Assembly: GCF_947495715.1 (NCBI RefSeq)
Contig: NZ_CANLZU010000019.1
Span: forward strand, 1-64,000
Length of the DNA: 64,000 nt
Direction of reading: 5' to 3'
Origin: an uncultured Oceanisphaera sp.
GTDB taxonomy: Bacteria > Pseudomonadota > Gammaproteobacteria > Enterobacterales > Aeromonadaceae
A program made the translations under genes and the position numbers. The notes beneath the pieces are model-generated. The model was given only the letters and a program-made list of their open reading frames with translations, was not told the origin of the DNA and searched no databases. Position 1 is the stretch's first letter. The number at the start of each line of letters is the position of its first letter. Positions 10,295-17,732 of the stretch are shown one piece after another.

Positions 10295-10351
10295 CGGTCA
10301 GACCCCAATGTATCCTTGTGGTCCGCAGATTAAGACAAAATCATGACAGTT

Positions 10352-11350
10352 TTATGATGAGGGCAGTGACAGTACCGTTTGCATCAGTTGTTTATGCAGC
10401 GGGTGCGCCATCAGCGGGTCGGGATCGATCAGCTCCAGACGGCCTTCTTTCTGGGGGGCGAGGCGATAGACGCTGAGCTGATCATCCACCTTGTTAAAGG
10501 CGCGCCAGCCATCTTCCACCCGCAACACCGCCTTCAGCCGGGCCACCTTCAGCTCGCGACAGAAGCTTTCCACTGCCTGCAAGTCGAAACAGACCTCGTC
10601 GAGAAAACGCCAGCCAATCGAATAATGCTCCTGCCCGTGGTTGCTGTAACGGCGCCAGGGTTGGCTGCGGCTGAGCCGGGGGCCCGAGTCGGCAATCAGC
10701 GGACGAGCGACATTGCCGGCGTGAGCCTGGGGGCTGGCGGCCTTGCGCTCGGCGTGATGCGTCTGCTGCAGCCAATGCTGATCCAGCCGGCCCTGAGTCA
10801 CCGCCACCAGCTGCTGGGGTGGCTGCTGTTGTGCTATGTCTTGGCGCAGGGCGTCAAGCTGTGCCGGCTCGCACAGTTCGGTCTTGTTGGCCACTATGAT
10901 GTCGGCCAGCGCCAGCTGATCCCGGTAGGTGTCGTGCTCCTGATAGCGTGCATCGGTCCACTGGCGCGGGTCGACCACACAGAAGGTGGCGCCCAGTTGC
11001 AGCACATCCTGATAATGCTCGGCGGTCAGGGTGTCCAGAATACGGCTGGGATGGCCCAGGCCGCTGGGCTCGATGAACAGCCGATCCGGTTTGGCTTTGT
11101 GCAGCAGGGCGTTGAGTCCTATCTGAAAGGGCAGGCCGGACACGCAGCACAGGCAGCCGCCGGGCACCTCCTTGATCATGGCGCCCTGATCGGTGAGCAG
11201 GGCACCGTCGATGCCGACCTCCCCGAATTCGTTGACCAGAATGGCCCAGCGTTCCTGCTCCGGTTTGTTGGCCAGCAGGTGGCGCAGCAGGGTGGTTTTG
11301 CCGGTGCCGAGAAACCCCATGATGAGATGGGTAGTAACGGGAGTGGTCAT
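10352..11350 (-). CDS. yeiR: COG0523 zinc-binding GTPase, YeiR type
   Basis: A 332-aa member of the G3E P-loop GTPases that act as metal chaperones. The P-loop GFLGTGKTT is at residues 11-19, VNEFGEVGIDGALL follows, and the metal motif GGCLCC (CxCC) is near residue 65. IEPSGLGHP and the NKTE base-recognition motif complete the GTPase domain, and a C-terminal CobW-C domain follows. The strong similarity to E. coli YeiR in these stretches supports the name. ATG 11350 is preferred over the GTG 12 nt upstream because the family begins close to the P-loop and GTGGA precedes it. The Zur box 25 nt upstream implies induction under zinc starvation. Confidence 0.9.
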   Translation of the reverse strand: MTTPVTTHLIMGFLGTGKTTLLRHLLANKPEQERWAILVNEFGEVGIDGALLTDQGAMIKEVPGGCLCCVSGLPFQIGLNALLHKAKPDRLFIEPSGLGHPSRILDTLTAEHYQDVLQLGATFCVVDPRQWTDARYQEHDTYRDQLALADIIVANKTELCEPAQLDALRQDIAQQQPPQQLVAVTQGRLDQHWLQQTHHAERKAASPQAHAGNVARPLIADSGPRLSRSQPWRRYSNHGQEHYSIGWRFLDEVCFDLQAVESFCRELKVARLKAVLRVEDGWRAFNKVDDQLSVYRLAPQKEGRLELIDPDPLMAHPLHKQLMQTVLSLPSS

Positions 11351-11374
11351 GGTTGCATCCACAGAGAATAGTTT

Positions 11375-11389
11375 TGTTATCTTATAACA
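11375..11389. promoter_or_regulatory. Zur operator
   Basis: TGTTATCTTATAACA is a perfect 6-3-6 palindrome. It matches the core of the gammaproteobacterial Zur box (TGTTATANTATAACA) at all but one position, and an AT-rich flank follows on the gene side. It lies 25 nt before the yeiR start, where a repressor would block transcription. Confidence 0.75.
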
Positions 11390-11472
11390 TGTTTAGGGCG
11401 GGTAAATCACGTGCTCCCAAGGGGATGTATTGGTGCAGAAGGGATCAGCAAACGGCGCCGATGCGTCAAGGA

Positions 11473-11573
11473 GGACAAAGGGATCTGCTCAGCTGACCTT
11501 CTGTTTCAGGGATGAAACAGAGAGCGTACACGGATTGTATTCATAGCGAGTCGGCGGAGCGGGCCCTTTGTCC
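11473..11573 (+). repeat. dispersed GGA-hairpin element, copy 1
   Basis: The outer arms 11473-11497 and 11550-11573 pair (GGACAAAGGG with CCCTTTGTCC, then GCTC...GAC with GTC...GAGC). Inside are hairpin 1 (11501-11520, 8-bp stem, loop GGGA) and hairpin 2 (11527-11539, stem TACA/TGTA, loop CGGAT), joined by an AGAGCG linker. The 5' flank CGCCGATGCGTCAAGGAGG is shared with copy 7. It occupies most of the 328-nt space between yeiR and acuI, where I see no gene. Confidence 0.8.
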
Positions 11574-11629
11574 GGGGTTGATATGTTGGTCAAAACGATC
11601 GAATTGTTTAATGCGGCGGGTAAAAGATG

Positions 11630-11666
11630 AAGGGAAGCCCGCCGACAGTAACAGAGTGCCGGCGGG
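11630..11666 (-). terminator. possible terminator hairpin of acuI
   Basis: CCCGCCG (11638-11644) and CGGCGGG (11660-11666) form a 7-bp stem 12 nt after the acuI stop. On the minus strand the following stretch is CTTCCCTT, which is pyrimidine-rich but not a real T run, so the call is weak. Confidence 0.4.
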
Positions 11667-11678
11667 TGAGTCGGAGGA

Positions 11679-12653
11679 TTAAGGCTGGATTACCACCCGG
11701 CCCTTGAGTTTGCCGGCCAGCAGATCCCGGGCGGCCTCGGCGGTGTGCTCCAGCGGATAAACCTCGGCCTGTTCTTCAAAGTCCAGCGGCAGGCTGTCTT
11801 GCAGTCGTTGCCAGGCTTCGATGCGTTTTTCTTTGGAGACATAAACCGAATCGATACCCTGCAACTGCACCCCGCGCAGAATAAAGGGCATGACGGTGGT
11901 GTTGAGTGCCACGCCGCCGGCCAGGCCACAGGACACCACCACGCCGTTCATTTTGGTCTGGCTGAGAATACGGGCCAGGGTGCGGCCACCGACGGCATCG
12001 ATGGCGCCGGCCCACTGCTGGGATTCAAGCGCCGCCGGCTCCTTGTCGAGCTCGGTGCGATCGATAACCTGGCTGGCGCCCAGAGACAGCAGCCACTCTT
12101 TATGCTGCAGTCGGCTGGTTTCGGCATGCACCTCAAAACCGGCCTTGGCCAGCAGCCGCACCGCCACCGAGCCCAGGCCACCGCTGGCGCCGGTAACCAG
12201 TACCGGGCCCTGCTCCGGGGTTATGCCGGCCCGCTCCAGTGCCATCAGACCGAGCATGGCGGTAAAGCCGGCGGTGCCGATGGCCATGGCGCGCTTGGCG
12301 GTCATGCCGGCGGGCATGGGCACCAGCCAGTCGCCCTTGGCACAGGCTTTTTCCGCCAGGCCGCCCCAATGCTTTTCGCCTACGCCCCAGCCGGTGAGAA
12401 TGACTTCATCACCGATGCGGTGATCCGGGTGGTCCGAGGCCAGCACGGTTCCGGCGTAGTCGATGCCCGGCACCATGGGCCACTGGCGGACTATTTTGCC
12501 CTTGCCGGTAATGGCCATGGCATCTTTGTAGTTGAGGGTGGAATAATCGACCTTGACCAGCACGTCACCGGCGGTGAGTTGACTTTCGTTGAGCCGCTGC
12601 AGGCTGGCGAGGGTGTCTTTACCTGATTCTTCTAGTAGCAGAGCTTTGAACAT
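11679..12653 (-). CDS. acuI: acrylyl-CoA reductase / YhdH-type NADPH-dependent MDR dehydrogenase
   Basis: A 324-aa zinc-free medium-chain dehydrogenase/reductase. The GroES-like N-terminal part (VDYSTLNYKDAMAITGKG, MVPGIDYAGTV) and the NADPH-binding Rossmann segment LVTGASGGLGSVAVRLL near residues 153-169 are characteristic. E. coli YhdH has the same length. AcuI enzymes reduce the toxic acrylyl-CoA to propionyl-CoA, for example during DMSP breakdown in marine bacteria. Whether that is the physiological substrate here is not shown, as no other DMSP gene is in the window. The start has AGGAGAAAAGAG upstream. Confidence 0.9.
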   Translation of the reverse strand: MFKALLLEESGKDTLASLQRLNESQLTAGDVLVKVDYSTLNYKDAMAITGKGKIVRQWPMVPGIDYAGTVLASDHPDHRIGDEVILTGWGVGEKHWGGLAEKACAKGDWLVPMPAGMTAKRAMAIGTAGFTAMLGLMALERAGITPEQGPVLVTGASGGLGSVAVRLLAKAGFEVHAETSRLQHKEWLLSLGASQVIDRTELDKEPAALESQQWAGAIDAVGGRTLARILSQTKMNGVVVSCGLAGGVALNTTVMPFILRGVQLQGIDSVYVSKEKRIEAWQRLQDSLPLDFEEQAEVYPLEHTAEAARDLLAGKLKGRVVIQP

Positions 12654-12752
12654 CTCTTTTCTCCTGGCACGGTTTCCTGGAACCCAGTGTAAGGAGACTG
12701 GGGCGGAAAGCCATGCCGAAAAGCAGCAAATATCGATTTTGTGAGCCCGGCG

Positions 12753-13619
12753 TCATCCGGCCCGGGCGGCAGTGGCCGGTTTGATCCAGGCCTCGTTAAG
12801 CCAGAGCGATGCGACAAGTATGAGTCCGCCCAGGCCGAGGCGCAGCAGGTCGGCATCCCGGTTCCAGATCAACAGGTTGACCAGCAGACCGGCGGGTACC
12901 AGGGCGTTGTTCATGATGGCCAGGGCGCCGGCATTGACCAGGGTGGCGCCCTTGTTCCACAGAAAATAGCCCAGACCGGAGGCACCGAAGCCCAGCCACA
13001 GCAGTATGCCCCATTGCAGATGGGTGGCGGGATACCTGTCTCCGCCCAACAGCAACCAGGCGGGCACCACCACCGCCAGCGCGCCCAGATAGAAATAGCC
13101 GAACAGCTTGTGCTGGGGCGGGTGGGCGGGATAGCGCTCCATCAGTACCTTGTAGCCTACCTGCCCCAGGGCAAAACAGAGGTTGGCACCCTGTACCACC
13201 GCAAAGCCGAGCAGATAGCGGTCGGTGAGGCCGTCGAAGCGAATGACCAGGGCGCCGATGACCGCCAGCGCGGCGGTCAGCAGGTAACCGGGGTTGAAGC
13301 GCCGATGCAGCAGATCGTAGATAAGGGTGACGTAAATCGGGGTGAGTACGGTAAAGATCAGCACTTCCGGCACCGTCAGCAGCAGAAACGACTGGTAGTA
13401 AAACAGATACATGAGCCCCAGTTGCAGGGCGCCGCAGGCCATCAGTCCCAGGGCCAGGCGCGGTGGCTGGCGCCAGGACATCAGCGGCATAAACAGCAGG
13501 GTCGCCATGCCAATGCGGCTGAGTACGGAAAAATAGCTATCGACACTAGCGGCCAGATAAACACCGATCAGGCTGAAAGAGAAGGCCCACAACAGGGTTA
13601 CGGACATCAGATAAGGCAT
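12753..13619 (-). CDS. EamA/DMT-family transporter
   Basis: A 288-aa inner-membrane protein with about ten predicted membrane segments in two EamA-like halves, for example LMSVTLLWAFSFSLIGVYLA, LYLFYYQSFLLLTVPEVLIF-like and YLLTAALAVIGALVI. Family members export amino acids, metabolites or drugs; the substrate is unknown. ATG 13619 was chosen because the first membrane helix begins directly after it; the longer frame runs back over the upstream terminator. A structured RNA ending in an intrinsic terminator lies just upstream on the same strand. It could be an independent RNA or a regulatory leader for this gene. Confidence 0.88.
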   Translation of the reverse strand: MPYLMSVTLLWAFSFSLIGVYLAASVDSYFSVLSRIGMATLLFMPLMSWRQPPRLALGLMACGALQLGLMYLFYYQSFLLLTVPEVLIFTVLTPIYVTLIYDLLHRRFNPGYLLTAALAVIGALVIRFDGLTDRYLLGFAVVQGANLCFALGQVGYKVLMERYPAHPPQHKLFGYFYLGALAVVVPAWLLLGGDRYPATHLQWGILLWLGFGASGLGYFLWNKGATLVNAGALAIMNNALVPAGLLVNLLIWNRDADLLRLGLGGLILVASLWLNEAWIKPATAARAG

Positions 13620-13696
13620 GATGAAAACTTCGATATTGGTCAGAACGGGGCGCCATAATGGCGTAAAGTGCAGGGATAATCCAGAATGCGGCCCAT

Positions 13697-13722
13697 AAAA
13701 AAAGCCGGCGCAATGCACCGGC
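13697..13722 (-). terminator. intrinsic terminator of the minus-strand RNA
   Basis: Read on the minus strand, an 8-bp stem GCCGGTGC/GCGCCGGC (one G-T pair) with a 3-nt loop (13704-13722) is followed by seven T. It lies 78 nt upstream of the transporter start and can only serve a transcript coming from the 13.7-14.0 kb gap. Confidence 0.88.
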
Positions 13723-14016
13723 CCGGGACCAACATCAGGTTTGTCATAAAGGAGAGAATGACGTCCCTAAACAAGGTGGTTTAACACCACACGCAGAACT
13801 GTCGGGCGCTTGCCCACAATAGGTTGTCAGCGTGGTTACCCACGCCGCCCGGTCTTGAACATTCCGTTTGTACCGCCACTGTCGGATTACCTCGAATAAT
13901 CCGTCAACGACGATAGACAGGCAGTACCCCCCATGATGCCACCATGCCCGGAACCTTGTTCGACCCGGCTGTCGGATGAATTGCTTCACCACGCCGACGA
14001 TAAACTTGTTTGAGGG
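13697..14016 (-). ncRNA. candidate structured non-coding RNA, about 320 nt, no known family recognised
   Basis: The minus strand has a TTGACA/TAGAAT promoter, a series of stable stems and an intrinsic terminator. The 5' end (14005-14017) pairs with 13763-13775 as a 13-bp helix with two mismatches, closing the molecule next to the terminator. Inside are stems at 13776-13790 (GTGGT/ACCAC), 13804-13815 (GGGC/GCCC), 13831-13844 (CGTGG/CCACG, GTAA loop on the RNA strand), 13883-13903 (7 bp), 13951-13961, and 13971-13998 (GTCGG/CCGAC with an inner TGAA-GCAA-TTCA). CCGACAG occurs three times (13799-13805, 13879-13885, 13969-13975), each at a stem edge. It lacks the conserved RNase P, tmRNA, 6S and SRP sequences. 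It could act alone or as a leader of the EamA transporter. Confidence 0.65.
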
Positions 14017-14020
14017 CGCT

Positions 14021-14047
14021 ATTCTATGGTCTGATCACTTATGTCAA
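14021..14047 (-). promoter_or_regulatory. sigma-70 promoter of the structured RNA
   Basis: On the minus strand a perfect TTGACA (14042-14047) and TAGAAT (14021-14026) are separated by 15 nt, slightly short of the optimal 17. The predicted start near 14015 coincides with the 5' strand of the closing helix. It faces away from the LysR gene. Confidence 0.6.
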
Positions 14048-14083
14048 AAATGAATTATCATCATAAAGCCATGGTGAATATCG

Positions 14084-15007
14084 ATGGATAATCTGTACCA
14101 ACGGCTGGATCTGAACCTGTTGCGGGTGTTCGACGTGCTGATGCAAAGCCGCAACGTTACCCGGGCCGCCGAGCAGCTGAACCTGTCCCAGTCGACGGTC
14201 AGCCATGCCCTGGCCCGGTTGCGGCAGACGCTGGACGATCCGCTGTTCGTGATGACCCGCAAGGAAATGCGGCCGACGCAAAGGGCCCAGGCGCTGGCGG
14301 CGCCGGTGCGCCAGGCCCTGCTGCTGCTGGAGCAGGGGGTACGGCAGTCGGCGGGGTTTGATCCGGCTTTGTCCCGGCGTACCTTTCGGCTTGCGGTGCC
14401 GTCGTCCATCGAGCACGGCGCCGTGCCGCTGCTGGTGGAGTTGCTGCATCAACGGGCGCCGGCTTGCCGCCTGGCGGTAACCGAACTGGTACATTCCGAT
14501 TATGAAGACAGCCTGTCTCGCGGCGGCCTGGATCTGGTGGTGGCCTTCGCCGATGGCGATCACCTGTCACCCCGGCTGCTGGTCGAGCCCTGGTTCGACA
14601 ACCCCATGATGTGCCTGTCGGCCCTGACCAGCGAGCTGCCCGAGCGGCTTTCTGCCGAGTTGCTGGTGGGCTGGAGTCATGTGTCCACCTCGACCTGGGG
14701 GCACAATCAGACCCTGATTGAAAGCTGGCTCAAGAAAAAGGGACTGGAGCGGCATATTGCCGTGTGGGTGCCGAGCTTCGAGGCCCTGCCCAAGTTGCTG
14801 GCGACCGGCCGATATCTGGCCATGGTGCCGGAGCTGATAGCGCGGGATTTTTGTCACTATTACCCGTTGCAGCAACATCGGCTGAGCGAGTCTTTACGCA
14901 GTACCTATGTATTGGCGCAGCATCCGCTGACCGAGTTTGACCCGGCGCTGATCTGGTTGAGGCAATTACTGGAGGAAGTGGGCGACCGGCTGTGCCAGTC
15001 GCCCTGA
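14084..15007 (+). CDS. LysR-family transcriptional regulator
   Basis: A 307-aa regulator. The N-terminal winged helix-turn-helix is clear (LNLLRVFDVLMQSRNVTRAAEQLNLSQSTVSHALARLR, in parts), followed by the linker helix and a periplasmic-binding-like effector domain. It starts 37 nt from the promoter of the minus-strand RNA and reads divergently, so it may control that RNA or the EamA transporter beyond it, as LysR proteins often regulate the divergent neighbour. The ligand is unknown. The end is 3 nt from the stop of the converging stress-protein gene. Confidence 0.92.
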   Translation: MDNLYQRLDLNLLRVFDVLMQSRNVTRAAEQLNLSQSTVSHALARLRQTLDDPLFVMTRKEMRPTQRAQALAAPVRQALLLLEQGVRQSAGFDPALSRRTFRLAVPSSIEHGAVPLLVELLHQRAPACRLAVTELVHSDYEDSLSRGGLDLVVAFADGDHLSPRLLVEPWFDNPMMCLSALTSELPERLSAELLVGWSHVSTSTWGHNQTLIESWLKKKGLERHIAVWVPSFEALPKLLATGRYLAMVPELIARDFCHYYPLQQHRLSESLRSTYVLAQHPLTEFDPALIWLRQLLEEVGDRLCQSP

Positions 15008-15010
15008 ACA

Positions 15011-15451
15011 TCAGTTTTTGGGCAGGGGAACCACCAGCAGATCACAGGGGACCGTATTCATCAGCTGACGCGCCGAGGAAGTGAGCAGGCTCCAGAAGCT
15101 TTGCTCGTGGCCGCAAATCAGCAAATCAACCTGATGCTGATCGACCGCTTCGTTCACTTTCAGCGCCAGATCGCCGCAGATGACCAGCTTTTTCTCGATG
15201 GGGTAGTCGATGCCGGCCAGGTAATCTTCCAGGCGCTGCTTGGCGTCGGCGACCACCTGATCCTGAATGTTGTCGATATCGATGTCGATCATCTCGGTAT
15301 AGAGATCCTTGAGATCCACATCCACATGAATGACTGACAATTTGGCGTTGTTGGCCCGAGCTCTGTCTACTGCCTTGGCGATGACCTTGCGATTGCTTTC
15401 GCTCATGTCAACGGCAGCCAGTATGTGTTTATACTGATAGGGTTCTGTCAT
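15011..15451 (-). CDS. universal stress protein, UspA family
   Basis: A 146-aa single-domain Usp protein. The N-terminal KHILAAVDMSESNRKVIAKA and C-terminal GDLALKVNEAV...DLLICGHEQ...VPCDLLVVPLP show the family's alpha/beta fold, with the usual acidic surface. Similarity is to the short UspA/UspC/UspD-like forms. These proteins accumulate in stationary phase and under stress; their molecular activity is poorly defined. The start is well supported by AGGAGAGG 5 nt upstream. It is a single gene. Confidence 0.92.
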   Translation of the reverse strand: MTEPYQYKHILAAVDMSESNRKVIAKAVDRARANNAKLSVIHVDVDLKDLYTEMIDIDIDNIQDQVVADAKQRLEDYLAGIDYPIEKKLVICGDLALKVNEAVDQHQVDLLICGHEQSFWSLLTSSARQLMNTVPCDLLVVPLPKN

Positions 15452-15608
15452 TGCACCTCTCCTTTTTTATAAGTCTATCAATCCATTAGCCGATAAACCG
15501 TGAGCTGTATGGAACTTCTGCAAGCCCCCAGCTGTTCAGCAGCATAGGCCAGATATTGGTCAGGATACAAGCAGAACCCGCTCGGGATTGACGGATATTG
15601 TGTGGCCG

Positions 15609-16409
15609 TCAGGGTTCTTTGCCCTGCAGCAATGATTTGAGCGCACCGATTTCCGCTCTGAGCGAGGCCACCTCGCCCTGCAACGCGTTCAGGCGCTGTG
15701 TCAGCTCTTCCTGGTTATGTGCTTCACCGGCCTGGATATGCCGCTCCGAGGTTTCCAGCTGCTGTCCTGTTTTGGGATTCAACAGGGTGGAGGCAACCAG
15801 GCCCGAGATACCGGCGAACAGCGACACCCCGGTAAAAATGACGATAGCGGAGATCACTCTCCCGGCGGTGGTGACCGGATAGTGGTCGCCGTAGCCGACG
15901 GTGGAAATGGTGACCAGGGCCCACCAGATGGCGTCTTCGGCGGTGTCGATATTGGAGCCGGGCGCGCCGGCTTCGGCCATAAGAATGGCGATGGCGCTGC
16001 CCCCCAGTACCACCACCAGGATCAGCAGCATGGAGGCCAGTACCGTGCTTTCGCTGTTTCTCCACAGATGGCGAATCACCTGATTGGCCACCCGAAGCAT
16101 GCGCAACACCCGCAGTACCTGAAAAATCCGCCCATAGCGCAACACGTCAATCGCCGGAATCGAGGCGATAAAGTCGATCCAGTGCGTGCTTAAAAAGCGC
16201 CGCTTGTTGGGTGCGACCAGCAAGCCATAGAAAAAATGACTGAGTAAAATCATGCAGATGGACGTATCTACATAGAGCAGCAGCTCTTTTTCTGCCTCAT
16301 CGAAAGGGCCAAACTGGTACAGCACTATGGCCACCACCGAGATGATGGATAACACCATCATCACCAGGTCGAAGGCGCTGGGGGGAATGATGCGCAATGA
16401 TGTTTTCAC
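15609..16409 (-). CDS. voltage-gated potassium channel family ion transporter
   Basis: A 266-aa inner-membrane channel subunit. Hydrophobic segments S1-S3 are followed by an S4-like helix with regularly spaced arginines (YGRIFQVLRVLRMLRVANQV), then S5, the pore loop with the selectivity filter TISTVGYGDHYP, and S6. A C-terminal coiled coil (ELTQRLNALQGEVASLRAEI) probably helps tetramer assembly. GTG 16409 was chosen because AGGAG lies 5 nt upstream; the longer frame starting 21 nt earlier overlaps that site. Confidence 0.92.
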   Translation of the reverse strand: MKTSLRIIPPSAFDLVMMVLSIISVVAIVLYQFGPFDEAEKELLLYVDTSICMILLSHFFYGLLVAPNKRRFLSTHWIDFIASIPAIDVLRYGRIFQVLRVLRMLRVANQVIRHLWRNSESTVLASMLLILVVVLGGSAIAILMAEAGAPGSNIDTAEDAIWWALVTISTVGYGDHYPVTTAGRVISAIVIFTGVSLFAGISGLVASTLLNPKTGQQLETSERHIQAGEAHNQEELTQRLNALQGEVASLRAEIGALKSLLQGKEP

Positions 16410-16463
16410 GGGCTCTCCTGTCCGTTTCACGACTTCGCCCTGCGGGCGGGGTGAAAGGTCCTG

Positions 16464-17636
16464 TTATGTTTTATTGGCTTGCAGCAGATAGCGGCGCGGG
16501 GTATTGAGCCGGTCGGTAAAGGTGCCGAGGCTCACGCGATAGCCCTGCTCTTCGAGGTACAGGGCGCGATCCAGCAGCAACCACAGTTCCAGCAGATAAC
16601 GGTACCGGTGGCGCACCAGCTCGATGCGTTTCACCAGCAGACGGCGGCTATCGGCCCGTTGCAGCCAGTGCTCGCCGTCGATGCTGTCCGGCACCGGCAG
16701 CGACTTCTGCTCGCAGGCCCAACGGGCAAAGTCGGCAAAATCGCCACTCAGCAGCCGTTTGGGAAAGGCCGGCAGCGGCAGATAATCGGGGCTGCCGGTC
16801 AGGCTCTGTTGCAGTTCGTCGAACGCCAGCCGCCAGGTCAGCTCGATGTGGCGCAGGCGGCGCACCCGTTCGCCCCCGGTGACCTGTTGCTGCAACGGCA
16901 GCCGCAGGCTCTGGCGATCCAGCTGCAAGTTTTGCTGCCGGCCGGCGGCCGACAGCGGGCGGTAATGCTCACCGTCGATCAGGTGATAGCAACAGGGTGA
17001 CAGCGCCAGCCGGCGAGTACCGGCGGCGGCGGCATGGCGCAGAAAACGCAAATGCAGTTCGCCGCAGGCGTGCAATGCCAGCGCCTGTTGTTCGGGCCGA
17101 AACCACCGGGTGGCATCGGCGCTCAGGGCATCGGCACACACAAAGTGATGGTCGAGCGTCAGTTGCCCGGCGAGTTGCTCGCCCTGGCGGCATAAATCGG
17201 CATTCCATTCCAGGCTGGTCACCGGTTGTGTGTCTTGCTGGGCCAGCAGGCGCCCCAGGTGGCCCTTGCCGGCACACCATTCCAGTATGGGGTGTTCTGT
17301 GGTGATATTGGCGGCAAAATCCCTGATTTGCGCCCATTTTCGGCCGGGAATGCCGTTGCTCCAACGCGGAGTGGCGTAGTCGGCGGCCCGTTTCAGCTCG
17401 GGTAACTGAAAATCATGAGCCGCCACCATTTCGGATCGGAATGGCGCCAAAAAGGCCAGGGCGGCGCTGTCGTCTTCGTCCAGGGCGTCGAGTAGGGCTT
17501 CATCCAGCGCCATCAGCGCCGGTGCCAGCTCGGGCCAGGGCAGCGAGGTGCAGGCAAAGGGTGCAAGCTGCCAGTCACCGCGGGTGCGGTGCAGCAGGGC
17601 GCTCAGCTGTTGAAATTGTGCGGCGAGAATACTCAT
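16464..17636 (-). CDS. SAM-dependent methyltransferase, Methyltransf_32 type
   Basis: A 390-aa protein with an N-terminal helical part and a central methyltransferase domain: EWCAGKGHLGRLLA is the SAM-binding loop (near residue 150), ALHACGELHLRFL follows, and the SPCCYHLI motif (near residue 240) is typical of the METTL25/RRNAD1-like family. The substrate is unknown. ATG 17636 was chosen since the frame continues upstream only by running opposite the next gene. It lies about 100 nt from the divergent flavoprotein gene. Confidence 0.82.
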   Translation of the reverse strand: MSILAAQFQQLSALLHRTRGDWQLAPFACTSLPWPELAPALMALDEALLDALDEDDSAALAFLAPFRSEMVAAHDFQLPELKRAADYATPRWSNGIPGRKWAQIRDFAANITTEHPILEWCAGKGHLGRLLAQQDTQPVTSLEWNADLCRQGEQLAGQLTLDHHFVCADALSADATRWFRPEQQALALHACGELHLRFLRHAAAAGTRRLALSPCCYHLIDGEHYRPLSAAGRQQNLQLDRQSLRLPLQQQVTGGERVRRLRHIELTWRLAFDELQQSLTGSPDYLPLPAFPKRLLSGDFADFARWACEQKSLPVPDSIDGEHWLQRADSRRLLVKRIELVRHRYRYLLELWLLLDRALYLEEQGYRVSLGTFTDRLNTPRRYLLQANKT

Positions 17637-17732
17637 GGCGCGAATTATAACCCTGTCGCCGGTGTCGGCATAGCCGAGCGGCGGTGCGATCGCTAGAATA
17701 GCGCCTTTGTTGTCAGCGAGAGTGTGAGTGCC

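Noticed and set aside
12741..13658. 305-aa plus-strand frame opposite the EamA transporter
   Set aside because: Glutamine- and glycine-rich antisense translation of a membrane-protein gene; no domain is visible.
13744..13992. 82-aa reading frame on the minus strand (GTG start)
   Set aside because: It lies wholly inside the stem-rich RNA region, has no ribosome binding site, and its composition (many Trp, Arg, Cys) looks like translated structured RNA.
13697..14016. The structured RNA as RNase P RNA, tmRNA, 6S RNA or a CsrB-type RNA
   Set aside because: The GAGGAAAGUCC motif of RNase P, the tRNA-like ends and tag of tmRNA and the 6S bubble are absent, and its loops do not show GGA repeats.
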